A stretch of DNA of 64,000 nt from CAZCEC01 sp964497615 (GTDB taxonomy: Bacteria; Chloroflexota; Anaerolineae; Anaerolineales; UBA6663), in NCBI GenBank assembly GCA_964497615.1, contig CAZCEC010000020.1, positions 32,221-96,220 of the forward strand, given 5' to 3'. A program made the translations under genes and the position numbers. The notes under the pieces are model-generated. The model ran no database searches. It saw only the letters and a list, made by a program, of their open reading frames with translations, and was not told the origin of the DNA. This document shows, one piece after another, positions 8,567 through 17,216 of the stretch (position 1 is its first letter; every line of letters starts with the position of its first letter).

Positions 8567-9778
8567 CTATCCCAGCCACTGCGCCAGCACGTTCGCCAGC
8601 GGGCGCGGCTGCCGGTCCTGCCAGGCCGCGTATGCCTCTTGCGGGCAGGCGGGCGGTGCGGCTCGCATGGCCTCCAGCGCCTGCATCCAGGCCGGCCACT
8701 CATCCCTCACCGGCACCAGCCCCGGCGGCGGGTCCAGCGCGTACAGCGGGTGCTGCGACACGATGGCCGGCACGCCCGCACAGGCTAGCTCCGGCAGGCG
8801 CGTCAGCGCCCCAAACCCCGTCTGCTGCGGGATCAGCATCGCGCTCGCGCGTGCCAGCAGATCGTCTAGTTCCGGCTGCGGCAGCCAGCCGCGCAGCTCC
8901 AGGCCTGCCACGCTCACGCCAGCCGGCAGCAGCTTTTCGGTGTGATTGCCCGCCACCACCACCCGCACCCCCGCCGGCAGGCCGTGCGCCTGCGCCTGCT
9001 GGATGAACCACTGAAACCCGGCCAGCGTGCTGCCGTGCCCGGCGCTGCCCACCATTAGGAACAGCCCGGCCTCGGGCGGCTGCTCGGCGCGTTGGCGGCG
9101 CAGCGCCCACAGCCGCGCCGCGATCTCGCCCACGGGCAGGTAAGGGTAATAATGGGCGCTCAGCCCCAGCCCGCCCACCAAACCCGTCTCCACGCGCGAG
9201 ATAAATAGCCGCTCGGCGCAGCGGGCCAGCAGGTCCAGTTCCGTCGCAAAGTCTGCCGCCTGGCTGTAGCGCCCCCAGCCCTCGGCGGCCCGTCCCGCGG
9301 CAGTGTCAAACGCCTCCAGGTTCTGCGTGCAGCACACCGTCGGCACCGTGTGCCGCTGGTTGATCTCCACCACCTCGCCAAAACGCGTATTCTCCAACAC
9401 GCACACCGCCGGGTGGGCGTCGGAGATCAGCTCTTCGTAATAGGCCAGATAACCAGGAGTCAGGTAGCCAGTGGACCGGTAGGGCGTGGGCGCGGCCAGC
9501 CGGTAGGGGTTGCGTGCCAGCCGCCCAGCGGCGCTCCGCACGCGGACGATCCGGCGCCTCAAGCGTTTCCAGCCGCGCTGGACCGGGTCGCCGGGAGGGG
9601 CCGGGCGCGCCGGTGTGGGCCACGGTGTCCAGGTATCCCACGGGGGAGGCACGTGCGCGTGGATGACCTGCTCTGCGCCCACCGCCGCTTCCAGATCATG
9701 AACGACCTGATATGCGCGGTGATAGCCGCCATCGCCGATTGCCTTCGGCTCGTAATACGAGACCCAAATGACTTTCAC
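8567..9778 (-). CDS. GT-B glycosyltransferase (GT4-like)
   Basis: About 403 residues. The start is GTG at 9776-9778, overlapping the upstream TGA as GTGA. The N-terminal lobe begins MKVIWVSYYEPKAIGDGGYH, resembling GT4 proteins that read a GGxxR-type loop; VPTVCCTQNLEAFD is the acceptor-lobe strand. The donor lobe has LFLMVGSAGHGST, VVVAGNHTEKLLP and AMLIPQQTGFGALTRLPELA with a conserved glutamate in the donor site, then GVPAIVSQHP. Overall similarity to classical GT4 is weaker than for its neighbours, so subfamily assignment is tentative. Context supports a role in glycan assembly. Confidence 0.78.
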   Translation of the reverse strand: MKVIWVSYYEPKAIGDGGYHRAYQVVHDLEAAVGAEQVIHAHVPPPWDTWTPWPTPARPAPPGDPVQRGWKRLRRRIVRVRSAAGRLARNPYRLAAPTPYRSTGYLTPGYLAYYEELISDAHPAVCVLENTRFGEVVEINQRHTVPTVCCTQNLEAFDTAAGRAAEGWGRYSQAADFATELDLLARCAERLFISRVETGLVGGLGLSAHYYPYLPVGEIAARLWALRRQRAEQPPEAGLFLMVGSAGHGSTLAGFQWFIQQAQAHGLPAGVRVVVAGNHTEKLLPAGVSVAGLELRGWLPQPELDDLLARASAMLIPQQTGFGALTRLPELACAGVPAIVSQHPLYALDPPPGLVPVRDEWPAWMQALEAMRAAPPACPQEAYAAWQDRQPRPLANVLAQWLG

Positions 9779-10677
9779 TCGCCGCCGCCGGGCCGTGGAC
9801 TGGGCGCCTTGCGCCGCATCCGGTAACGGGCATTATCCCACGCGTGCGCCAGCCACAGCGGCCACGAGCCCGGCCTCAGCGGCGGCGCGTGCCGCAGGTT
9901 CACCCGGCGGCACTCGGCATAGAATCGGCGCTTGCTGGTGTCCCACCGCCCGGTCTTAGAGTGCGTGTGCAGCCGGTAGGTCGCCAGCGTGGCGTCCAGG
10001 CACTCAAACCGCGCCCGCTGCGCCAGCCGCACAAACCACTCATAGTCCACCGCATAGTGCAGCGCTTCATCCAGCAGGCCAAACTCCTCCACCATGCGGC
10101 GGCGAAAGAACGCCGTGGGCTGCGGCAGGGGCCAGCCCTTCCAATACTGCATCCGCCGGACGCCCGGCGCCAGGGGACGGCCCTCGTACCGCGCCAGCCG
10201 CTCGCCGGCCTCATTCACAAACACCGCCGAGCCATACACCACGTCCACTTCCGGCCGCTCCGCGAACACCTGCATCACCGCCGCCACCGCGCCCGGCAGG
10301 TACACATCGTCGGAGTTCAGCCAGGCCAGCACCTCCCCCGTGGCCTGCCGCAGCCCACGGTTGATGGCGGCGGCCTGTCCGGCGTCGCGCTCGCTCACCC
10401 AACCGGCCAGCCACGGCGCATAGCGGCGAATCAGGTCGGCGCTGCCGTCCTGGCTGCCGCCATCCATCACCAAGTATTCGAGGCCGGCATAGCCCTGGAG
10501 GAGCACCGAGCGCAGAGTCTCCTCCAGGTAGGCCGCCTGATTATAGGAAGGTGTGACGACACTCAGGCGAGGCCAGCGCGCGGCGCTGGGCAGGGCGGGG
10601 GGGGCTTCCGTCCACGGCCAGCCGGTGCGCCCGGCGGGGGGCGGAGGTAATTCGGCTAGTTGCGGGGTGGGTGGCAC
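9775..10677 (-). CDS. Glycosyltransferase family 2, WPW-tagged
   Basis: About 300 residues. The start is probably the GTG at 10675-10677; it places the leader AELPPPPAGRTGWPWTEAPP at the N-terminus, matching the paralogue at 7296-8543. GT2 motifs: LSVVTPSYNQAAYLEETL, YLVMDGGSQDGSADLI, AWLNSDDVYLPGAV, LHYAVDYEWFVRLAQ and a terminal TYRLHTHSKTG. It lacks the long helical tail of the paralogue. The pair flanks one GT4-like gene, which suggests duplication followed by insertion or shuffling. Specificity unknown. Confidence 0.86.
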   Translation of the reverse strand: MPPTPQLAELPPPPAGRTGWPWTEAPPALPSAARWPRLSVVTPSYNQAAYLEETLRSVLLQGYAGLEYLVMDGGSQDGSADLIRRYAPWLAGWVSERDAGQAAAINRGLRQATGEVLAWLNSDDVYLPGAVAAVMQVFAERPEVDVVYGSAVFVNEAGERLARYEGRPLAPGVRRMQYWKGWPLPQPTAFFRRRMVEEFGLLDEALHYAVDYEWFVRLAQRARFECLDATLATYRLHTHSKTGRWDTSKRRFYAECRRVNLRHAPPLRPGSWPLWLAHAWDNARYRMRRKAPSPRPGGGE

Positions 10678-10712
10678 GAGGGCAGTCTCAGGCAGCGGAT
10701 TGATCAGCGGCG

Positions 10713-11576
10713 CTAGACCGTATAAGTGAAAGCATGCCGCCAGCGGTTGGCCAGCGGATCATACTCGACCCGCGCCAGGCGGCTGCCGAAGCGCCGGCCG
10801 CCGCGGCCGGTCAGCCGCAGCAGGCCGTGGAGCAGGGCCACCAGCGCCGGGTTGTGCCAGGTCCGCCCGCGGTAGCGGGCCAGCACAGCTTCGGCCGCCG
10901 CGTAATAGGCGGTCATATCGGCCGTCTGCTGCGCCCCATGCTGGCGGAAGCCGCCCAGGGGGCTGGTGGTGGTGACCAGGTCGGCATGCTGAAAAAAGCG
11001 CGCCCATAGCTCAAAGTCAATCGCGGGCTGGGCTTGCGGGTCGAGCCTGGCGCCTGCCTTATCCCACAGCGACCGCCGCCAGAACGTGGACTCCTGCTGG
11101 ATGTAGCCCCGGAAGCCGCGCCGGCTGCCCAGGTGCCAGCCGCGGTAGAACCACGTTCGCGCAAATCCTGGCAAATGGTAAGCGATTGTCGCTGCGCCGG
11201 CCGCGTTCCACCGCAGGGGCGTGGTCGTGGTCAGCCATTCCACTTCGGGCGCATCGCTAAAGATGCTGGCCGCCGTGTGGAGCGCCCACGGGCACAGCAG
11301 GTCGTCGGAGTTGAGCCATCCCACGACCTCGCCGGTGGCCCGCGCAAATCCCTTGTTCAGCGCCTCAGCGTGCCCGCCGTCCGGCTCGCTCACCCAATAG
11401 GCCAGCCGGCCGGCGTACTTCCGAATAATGTCCACGCTGCCGTCGGTGCTCCCGCCGTCAACGACGATGTACTCCAGGTTGGTGTAACCCTGGTCCAGCA
11501 CCGAGCGCAGCGCCTGCTCCAGATACTGGCCCTGGTTATACGAGGGCGTGATGAGGGTAATGCGCGGCCCGTCCAC
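10713..11576 (-). CDS. Glycosyltransferase family 2
   Basis: About 287 residues. The GTG at 11574-11576 shares one base with the TAG stop of the upstream gene (TAGTG), a coupling arrangement that recurs in this cluster. GT2 motifs: ITLITPSYNQGQYLEQAL, YIVVDGGSTDGSVDII, GWLNSDDLLCPWAL and QPAIDFELWARFFQHA. The catalytic core is closely related to the two WPW-tagged GT2s, but the proline leader is missing. A 36-base gap separates its stop from the next gene downstream. It probably adds one sugar of the surface glycan; the donor is unknown. Confidence 0.87.
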   Translation of the reverse strand: MDGPRITLITPSYNQGQYLEQALRSVLDQGYTNLEYIVVDGGSTDGSVDIIRKYAGRLAYWVSEPDGGHAEALNKGFARATGEVVGWLNSDDLLCPWALHTAASIFSDAPEVEWLTTTTPLRWNAAGAATIAYHLPGFARTWFYRGWHLGSRRGFRGYIQQESTFWRRSLWDKAGARLDPQAQPAIDFELWARFFQHADLVTTTSPLGGFRQHGAQQTADMTAYYAAAEAVLARYRGRTWHNPALVALLHGLLRLTGRGGRRFGSRLARVEYDPLANRWRHAFTYTV

Positions 11577-12976
11577 TAGCCGATGGCTCGGCGCCCGGCT
11601 GGCGTTTGGCGCTGCGTGGGGCGCGCTCCCTGGCCGGCAAGGTCCGGTTGCGCCAGTACTTGTTCAAACCAGTGCACATACTCGTCTGCCTGGCGTTCGA
11701 GGTTGAAGCGCTGCTGGGCATCGGCATACGCCCGGCGGCCCATGCTCGCGCGCAGCTCCTGATCCGAAACCAGGCGCTCCAGGGCACTGGCCAGCGCGGC
11801 CGCGTCGCGGGGAGGCGTGAGCAGCCCCGTCTCGCCCTCGACGACTTGCTCGGGAATGCCCCCGACGGCCGTTGCAACGACGGGCCGGCCGCAGGCCAGC
11901 GCCTCGAGAACGGCATTCGGAAAAGTATCTGCGCGCGCGGCATGCAGGTAGATGTCGGCCGCCTGATAGTAGCTGGCCACCACGCGCGGATCAGATTGGA
12001 AGGGAATGAAGCGCAGGCTGATGCCGCTGATCTCTGCCGCTGGCGAAGGATCCCCTAACGCCACGAAGGTCACTTTCCCCTCTGGCAGCCGGGTCCCCAG
12101 GCTGCCCAGGGCAGCCTTCATCGTCTCGTAGTCCTTCCACCGGTTGCCCTGCACCCAATTGGCGGTAAAGAGTATCAGGGTGCCCTCCAGCGGAAGGCCC
12201 AGCCGCTGGCGCGCCTCGCTCGGGCTGGCGGCGCCGAACACCGCCAGGTCCAGACCATACGGGATGACCTTGGCCTCGACCACGCCCTCGGCCAGCATCG
12301 ACGTCTCCACCTTGCCCATCAGCCAGCGGCAGGGTGTGGAAACAAACAGCCGGCTGCGCGCGTAGAGCCGGCGCTTGCGCTGCCAGTTGTACGCCGTCGC
12401 ATCCGCGGCCACAGCCGGTGGAATGGTGAGGTCTGGACAGTGGCCGCAGCCCGACTGCCAGCGCTGACAATCGAAGGAATGCGCGCAATGCCCGCTCAGC
12501 AGCCACGCATCGTGCAGGGTCAAGAAGAGGGGCGCCGTGCGGCTGAGCTCGGGGAGTTGGCGCAGGTCGAAATAGTCGCCATGCAGGTTATGAGTTTGGA
12601 TGACGTCGGGCCGCTCGGGGGGCAACTCCAGCAAGCGGCGGCTGCCCGGATACGTGAATTCTTCCAGCCCGAATTCCCGATTGGACGCGGGCACATTAGT
12701 TGTCAGGCGGCTCAGGCCGCGCCGCAGACGGCCAATGCCAGGCACCGTCCGCTGGTAGCCTCTCAGGCTCCGGCTCACCTTCCAGGCGGTCCGCTCCAGC
12801 CAGGCGGCCTCAGGCGCGACGCGTGGAATCTGCAAAACGTCTGGGTCAAGGTCACGTTTGGCGCCCACCGCCAACCACGACTGGTGGCCCAGGCGGCGAT
12901 AGGCCTCGAACAGATTGCGGCCGACCTTCTCAGCGCCGCCGCCCACATCAAACGTGCTGACTTGCAGGATGCGCAT
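11576..12976 (-). CDS. Glycosyltransferase family 4, WcaC-like
   Basis: About 466 residues from the ATG at 12974-12976, where MRILQVSTFDVGGGAEKVG gives the canonical GT4 first strand and glycine loop; the upstream in-frame extension is unlikely. The acceptor lobe carries IQTHNLHGDYFDL, LTLHDAWLLSGHC and a cysteine-rich stretch (CAHSFDCQRWQSGCGHC), a combination seen in WcaC/colanic-acid-type GTs. The donor lobe has ILFTANWVQGNRW, ADIYLHAARADTFPNAVLEA and GRPVVATAVGGIPEQV. The C-terminal 40 residues are polar and disordered. Cytoplasmic; the linkage is unknown. Confidence 0.88.
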   Translation of the reverse strand: MRILQVSTFDVGGGAEKVGRNLFEAYRRLGHQSWLAVGAKRDLDPDVLQIPRVAPEAAWLERTAWKVSRSLRGYQRTVPGIGRLRRGLSRLTTNVPASNREFGLEEFTYPGSRRLLELPPERPDVIQTHNLHGDYFDLRQLPELSRTAPLFLTLHDAWLLSGHCAHSFDCQRWQSGCGHCPDLTIPPAVAADATAYNWQRKRRLYARSRLFVSTPCRWLMGKVETSMLAEGVVEAKVIPYGLDLAVFGAASPSEARQRLGLPLEGTLILFTANWVQGNRWKDYETMKAALGSLGTRLPEGKVTFVALGDPSPAAEISGISLRFIPFQSDPRVVASYYQAADIYLHAARADTFPNAVLEALACGRPVVATAVGGIPEQVVEGETGLLTPPRDAAALASALERLVSDQELRASMGRRAYADAQQRFNLERQADEYVHWFEQVLAQPDLAGQGARPTQRQTPAGRRAIG

Positions 12977-12992
12977 TCGGCCTGGCCGGACC

Positions 12993-14357
12993 CTAATCGG
13001 CTGAAAATCCCTGGGGCAGCGCCGTGGGCGAACCGGCGCCGGGGAACGGGGCCGGAGCCAGCACGGCGCCCCACGCCTGCGAACGTGCCGCCAACTCACC
13101 GGCCGTCATCAAGTCCCGCTCGTAGAACGCGGCCGGCTGCCGTGGCTGGCGGCGCTGGCGCTCGTTCTGCCTCCGCTCCAGTTCAAACCTCAGCCAGGCT
13201 GGCGCCCACCTGGGCTGCCGGGGCGCCAGCAGGCGGCGCCGGTCGAGATTCAGCCGCGGGCGGTGCTGCCGGGCCAGCGACGCGAGGTGATCGGCCAGGT
13301 TGGCCAGTGCGTCGCCATGCGCCATCAATTGACCGCGCGCCCACTGCCCGAGCTGCTGGTCGCTCGATCGCTCCGGCTGGCCCAGGCACGCGGCTTCAAA
13401 CTGCGCGTAAGTGCGCAATCGGGCGGTCCGATCGTGCCACTCGACGTGCAGCGCCTGTGGGATGGGAATGGGCTCTAACATATAGCTGGCCTTCCCGGCC
13501 ACGGCGGCTTCGATCAGGCTGGTGCTGTACGACGAAACCACGACGTCGCTGGCCAGAATCCACTCGCGCACGCTTTCATCCTTGATAATGTGCAGCGACG
13601 GCGGCCGAACGGGCACGCTGCGCTCCACCGCGGCGGCAAACTCGCCCATCGGCGTGGCGGGGCGCGGCCGCACGATCACTTCGACGTCGCCCTGGGCCGT
13701 TGCCCGGCGGCACCACTCCATCACTTGCCCAAACGAATCTTGGCAGAATGCCACCATGGCCTGAATATGCTCGTGCGATGTGCCGCTGGCAGCCATTTCC
13801 GCCAGCTTCCACTCGGCATAGAAGGCCCAATTGTAGTTTTCGGGAAAGAACACCCATCGCTTGGCTGGGTCGAGCCCGTGCCGCTGCGCCAGTTCAGCGC
13901 GGCTGGAGAAGAAGCGCCGATACGGCTCTGTGTACAGCATGTACGCCGGCTGCCCATTGACAAAGATATTGGCCCTTGGCACGCCCTGTCCCTCCAGCGT
14001 GCGCGCAAAGACGTCTCCCCAGGCGTGGTGGAGCACATGCCGGCACTCAAATTCCCCCTCCGGCAGCTTGGCCGCGCGGTTGCCTTGATAGAAAAGCTGC
14101 TCCCACGCCAGGTTGAAGATGGTCGCCGTGGGCCAATCCAGCAGGAAGGGATAGTGGGTCACGCTCTGGCTGTAGCAGAACGGAACCGCCACGACCTGCG
14201 GATTCCAGCGCTCCAGGGCCTCCGGACCGCCATAAGGCTGATGTGCCAGTTCGACCCGCAGCCCATGCCGGGTCTCACACAAGTGCTTGACCACGCACAG
14301 CGCGTCGAGCTCCCGTGCCGTGTGTTCGTAGAAGAGGAGCAGGTCAATCGTTTGCAC
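12993..14357 (-). CDS. Surface carbohydrate biosynthesis GT-B-like protein
   Basis: About 454 residues from a GTG at 14355-14357 that overlaps the transketolase stop as TAGTG. The N-terminus TIDLLLFYEHTARELDALCV and the C-terminal SSYSTSLIEAAVAGKASYML resemble the surface-carbohydrate-biosynthesis and CDP-glycerol/KpsC-like GT-B superfamily, where the S-x-S-T-x-x-x-E-A loop contacts the donor phosphate. There is no signal peptide and no obvious membrane helix. The final 100 residues are rich in Arg and Gln. Being next to transketolase and the CMP-sugar synthetase, it is a candidate transferase for the CMP-activated sugar (inference; no experiment or close homologue recalled). Confidence 0.65.
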   Translation of the reverse strand: MQTIDLLLFYEHTARELDALCVVKHLCETRHGLRVELAHQPYGGPEALERWNPQVVAVPFCYSQSVTHYPFLLDWPTATIFNLAWEQLFYQGNRAAKLPEGEFECRHVLHHAWGDVFARTLEGQGVPRANIFVNGQPAYMLYTEPYRRFFSSRAELAQRHGLDPAKRWVFFPENYNWAFYAEWKLAEMAASGTSHEHIQAMVAFCQDSFGQVMEWCRRATAQGDVEVIVRPRPATPMGEFAAAVERSVPVRPPSLHIIKDESVREWILASDVVVSSYSTSLIEAAVAGKASYMLEPIPIPQALHVEWHDRTARLRTYAQFEAACLGQPERSSDQQLGQWARGQLMAHGDALANLADHLASLARQHRPRLNLDRRRLLAPRQPRWAPAWLRFELERRQNERQRRQPRQPAAFYERDLMTAGELAARSQAWGAVLAPAPFPGAGSPTALPQGFSAD

Positions 14358-16363
14358 TAACGCCTGCCCGCCGGACCGTCGGCCGCCCGGACGACGCGCG
14401 CCGCCAGTGAAGCCCCATCCAGCGCATGGTAACGCAGCGCCTGCTGCGGCGTGCCGCACGCCGGATAGCCTTCCACCGCGAATTTGGTGATCGCTCGCCC
14501 GCCGAGCAGGTTCATGGCCGCCCCAGCACTGAGCAGGCCGTCTCCCAGCCCGCCCACTGAAGCATGATCGTCCAGTACGAACACGTGCTGATACTTGTCT
14601 AGCTCCGCCGCCAGCCAGTCCCGGTCCACTCGGTTCAGCCAGGGCATGTTCACCACGCGCAGCCCGAAGCCGCGGGCGCCCAGCAATTCGTGCGCCACCA
14701 GGGCCTCGTGCAGCATGACCGGCCCGTAAGCGAACAGGATGGCGTCGCCGCCCTCGGCCAGCGTCACACCCTGCCCGAAAGTCAACTGGTAGCCCGCCGG
14801 GAGTTGAACGAGGCGCGGCGAGGGCCCAATGATGAGCCGCAGGGTGCAGTTCTCCCGCGCTTCGTGCACGCAGTAGCGCAGCGCCTGCCGCGTCTCCTCC
14901 GCATTGCCCGGCTGTACGATGATCATGTTCGGCAGCGCGGCCAGCAGCGAAATGTCCCGGATGCTTTGGTGCGATTTGCCCGGCCCGGCCGGGATCAGCC
15001 CGGCGTAGTGGTTCACGTAGATGATCTTGGTCTGTTCCGAGGCGTTGTTGTAGATCTGCTCGTTGGCCCGCGCGGCCAGAAAACTGGCAAAGCTGTTAAC
15101 CACCGGCAGCCAGCCATGCCGCGCCAGGCCTCCCGCCGTCGACACCATGTCCTGCTCGGCGATACCGCACTCGATAAAGCGCTCCGGGTATGCGTTCTCA
15201 AAGGCGCGCAAGCGGCAGTCCGCGCTCAGATCGCCGTCCAGCACCACCAGGTCTTCCCGTTCGGCTGCCAGCGCCACCAGCGCCTGTCCGAATGCCTCGG
15301 CCACGTACTCGTCGCTCACCTGGCTTGGCTGCGCCGCGGCCGCGCCCTTGCTGGTGGGTTCGCCCGCCAGCGAATTCGCCGCGCTCGGCAGCAGCGTCAC
15401 CTCGGGCGGCGCCGTCCACAGGCTCAGGCCCGGCAGGTCAAGCTCGGCCAGCCGCCGGTCGATCCGTGCGGCCAGCTCGGCGTGCGCGGCCAGATAGGCC
15501 TCGTCTGAGGGCGCACCGGCGTGCCAGCGATACAGCCCGTTGCCGTCGCGCAGCGCTGCCGGGTGCTCCATAAATGACACGCCGCGGCCCTTGATGGTGT
15601 CCGCCAGGAGAACCTGCGGGCGGTCGTCCACCTGCTCGAATTCATCCCACACCTGCTCCAGCGCGGCGAAGTCGTGCCCGTCGCACCGCGCCACCCGCCA
15701 GCCGAAGCTGCCCAGCTTGGCCTCCAGGTGCCCCAGGTCAATGATCTCGCGCACCAGCTTGTCGGACTGCACCTTGTTGTGGTCCACAATGACGGTCAGA
15801 TTGTGCAGCCGGTGGTGGGCGGCCGACTGAAGCGCCTCGAAATTCTGGCCCTCCTGCAGTTCGCCGTCGCCCGTCATCACAATCACGCGCCCGCGCAGGC
15901 CGCGCCGCCGTTTCGACCAGGCAATGCCCTTGCCCTTCGAGATGCCCATGCCCAGCGACCCGGAGTTGGCCTCAATGCCTGGTACGCCCACATCCGGATG
16001 ACCATCCAGCCCGCCCAGGCGCCGCAGTTGCAGCAGCTTGTCCATGGGCAGAACGCCTGCCGAGAACAGCACCGCGTAAAGTCCGGGCACGTCATGGCCC
16101 TTGGACGAGAAGTACACATCGCGTTCGGGCGCTTCCAGGCCAGCCGCTGTATTCAGCCTGTGATGGTACAGCCAGGTCACAATATCCATCGCGCTGAAGC
16201 TGGTGCCCAGGTGGCCCGAGCCGGCCCGCTTGACGGCGGCCAGGGTGTTCAGGCGGCACATGTCGGCCAGCAGCGCCAGGCGCTGGGGCAGGGCGCACTC
16301 TGCCGCCCGCACCCGCTTGAATTCAGAAGCCGGGATCAGTTTGATCGTAATCATGTCTGCCAT
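14357..16363 (-). CDS. tkt: Transketolase (full length)
   Basis: 668 residues, normal length for a single-chain transketolase, a thiamine-diphosphate enzyme moving two-carbon ketol units between sugar phosphates. Seen: RAGSGHLGTSFSAMDIVTWL (substrate-binding His), MTGDGELQEGQNFEAL followed by VIVDHNKVQ (Mg/ThDP GDG-N motif), the catalytic glutamate region in IECGIAEQDMVSTAGGLA, and a pyrimidine-domain YVNHYAGL / GPGKSHQSIRD stretch. Two start codons are possible, ATG 16361-16363 or 16352-16354. It sits inside the glycan operon, coupled to a GT-like gene. A dedicated role in making an unusual sugar precursor is likelier than central metabolism (inference). Confidence 0.88.
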   Translation of the reverse strand: MADMITIKLIPASEFKRVRAAECALPQRLALLADMCRLNTLAAVKRAGSGHLGTSFSAMDIVTWLYHHRLNTAAGLEAPERDVYFSSKGHDVPGLYAVLFSAGVLPMDKLLQLRRLGGLDGHPDVGVPGIEANSGSLGMGISKGKGIAWSKRRRGLRGRVIVMTGDGELQEGQNFEALQSAAHHRLHNLTVIVDHNKVQSDKLVREIIDLGHLEAKLGSFGWRVARCDGHDFAALEQVWDEFEQVDDRPQVLLADTIKGRGVSFMEHPAALRDGNGLYRWHAGAPSDEAYLAAHAELAARIDRRLAELDLPGLSLWTAPPEVTLLPSAANSLAGEPTSKGAAAAQPSQVSDEYVAEAFGQALVALAAEREDLVVLDGDLSADCRLRAFENAYPERFIECGIAEQDMVSTAGGLARHGWLPVVNSFASFLAARANEQIYNNASEQTKIIYVNHYAGLIPAGPGKSHQSIRDISLLAALPNMIIVQPGNAEETRQALRYCVHEARENCTLRLIIGPSPRLVQLPAGYQLTFGQGVTLAEGGDAILFAYGPVMLHEALVAHELLGARGFGLRVVNMPWLNRVDRDWLAAELDKYQHVFVLDDHASVGGLGDGLLSAGAAMNLLGGRAITKFAVEGYPACGTPQQALRYHALDGASLAARVVRAADGPAGRR

Positions 16364-16435
16364 CGGTGTCTGTGCAGGTGCAAAGTGGCTGACAGCTCTC
16401 GCGCCTGCGGGTTGTCGTCGGCCGTGTGGCCGCCC
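16364..16435 (-). other. 72-base spacer inside glycan cluster
   Basis: One of the few non-coding gaps in the left cluster, between the cytidylyltransferase-like gene and transketolase. No convincing promoter, terminator or start-site alternative was seen. It contains a weakly T-rich stretch only. Confidence 0.4.
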
Positions 16436-17206
16436 TCAGGCTGGCCCATTCCCGTCGCCAAACGCCGCCTGGACCACGCGCGGCAGCGCTGCCAGCCCCT
16501 CGCGCAGCAGCGTCTCGGCCACCAGCCAGTCGAGCGGCTGGTTCAAGTCAAATCCCTCGTAGCCTTGCGTCAGGAAGGGCGCCACGACTTCTCCAGCAAT
16601 GGTCCGTCCTTCCAGCACCACCCGGCTCCAGGCGATCTCCAGGCTGGCATTCTGTGCGTAGACTTCGGGCAGACCCTGGTATTGGGTGCTGTGCCAGGGC
16701 AGCTCAGCCGGCCCCAGCGGCAGAAAAGGTAGCAGGTAATTTCCGCGCCGCACCCACATCTTACCGGGGTGCTGCCGGCTTTTTTCTACGGCGCGCAGCG
16801 AGTCCGCGCGCGGGTCCGCCAGGAAAGTCTGCCAGGCGCGCCGGATGGTCTCGGCCTGGCGAAATGGGCTTGTGGGGCGCAGGATGCTGAAGCACTCGTA
16901 GCTGCGTCCCGCAGCTTGCAGCCTGACCAGCGCCTCCTCCACCCAGTCGATATCCGGCGACAAGTCGCCCGCGAAGTCGGCCGAGCGCAAGAACGGCGTC
17001 TCGGCCCCGTAGTGATTCGCTATCTCCGCATATGCTTCGGAATCCGTGGACACCATCACGGTCGTGAACACCCCGCTCTCCAGCGCGGCCGCGATGGTGT
17101 AGGCCATCACCGGATGGCCGGCGAGCTTCCGCACGTTCTTGTTGGGCAGCCGCTTGGAGCCAGAGCGGGCCGGGATGAGGGCGATGGCGGTGGGCGCGGG
17201 TGTCAT
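16436..17206 (-). CDS. neuA: CMP-nonulosonic acid (acylneuraminate) cytidylyltransferase
   Basis: 256 residues. The N-terminal IPARSGSKRLPNKNVRKLAG is the diagnostic CTP-binding P-loop-like motif of CMP-NeuAc/KDN/legionaminate/pseudaminate synthetases. VMVSTDSEAYAEIANHYGAE and SILRPTSPFRQAETI are also family hallmarks, and QNASLEIAW and GYEGFDLNQPLDW lie toward the C-terminus. It activates a nine-carbon 2-keto-3-deoxy acid with CTP before transfer. The gene fits with the NeuB-type synthase and KdsC-like phosphatase at 25986-27553. Which nonulosonic acid is used cannot be decided from sequence alone; SpsF- or PtmB-like names are equally possible. Confidence 0.82.
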   Translation of the reverse strand: MTPAPTAIALIPARSGSKRLPNKNVRKLAGHPVMAYTIAAALESGVFTTVMVSTDSEAYAEIANHYGAETPFLRSADFAGDLSPDIDWVEEALVRLQAAGRSYECFSILRPTSPFRQAETIRRAWQTFLADPRADSLRAVEKSRQHPGKMWVRRGNYLLPFLPLGPAELPWHSTQYQGLPEVYAQNASLEIAWSRVVLEGRTIAGEVVAPFLTQGYEGFDLNQPLDWLVAETLLREGLAALPRVVQAAFGDGNGPA

Positions 17207-17216
17207 TTGGGCTGCC

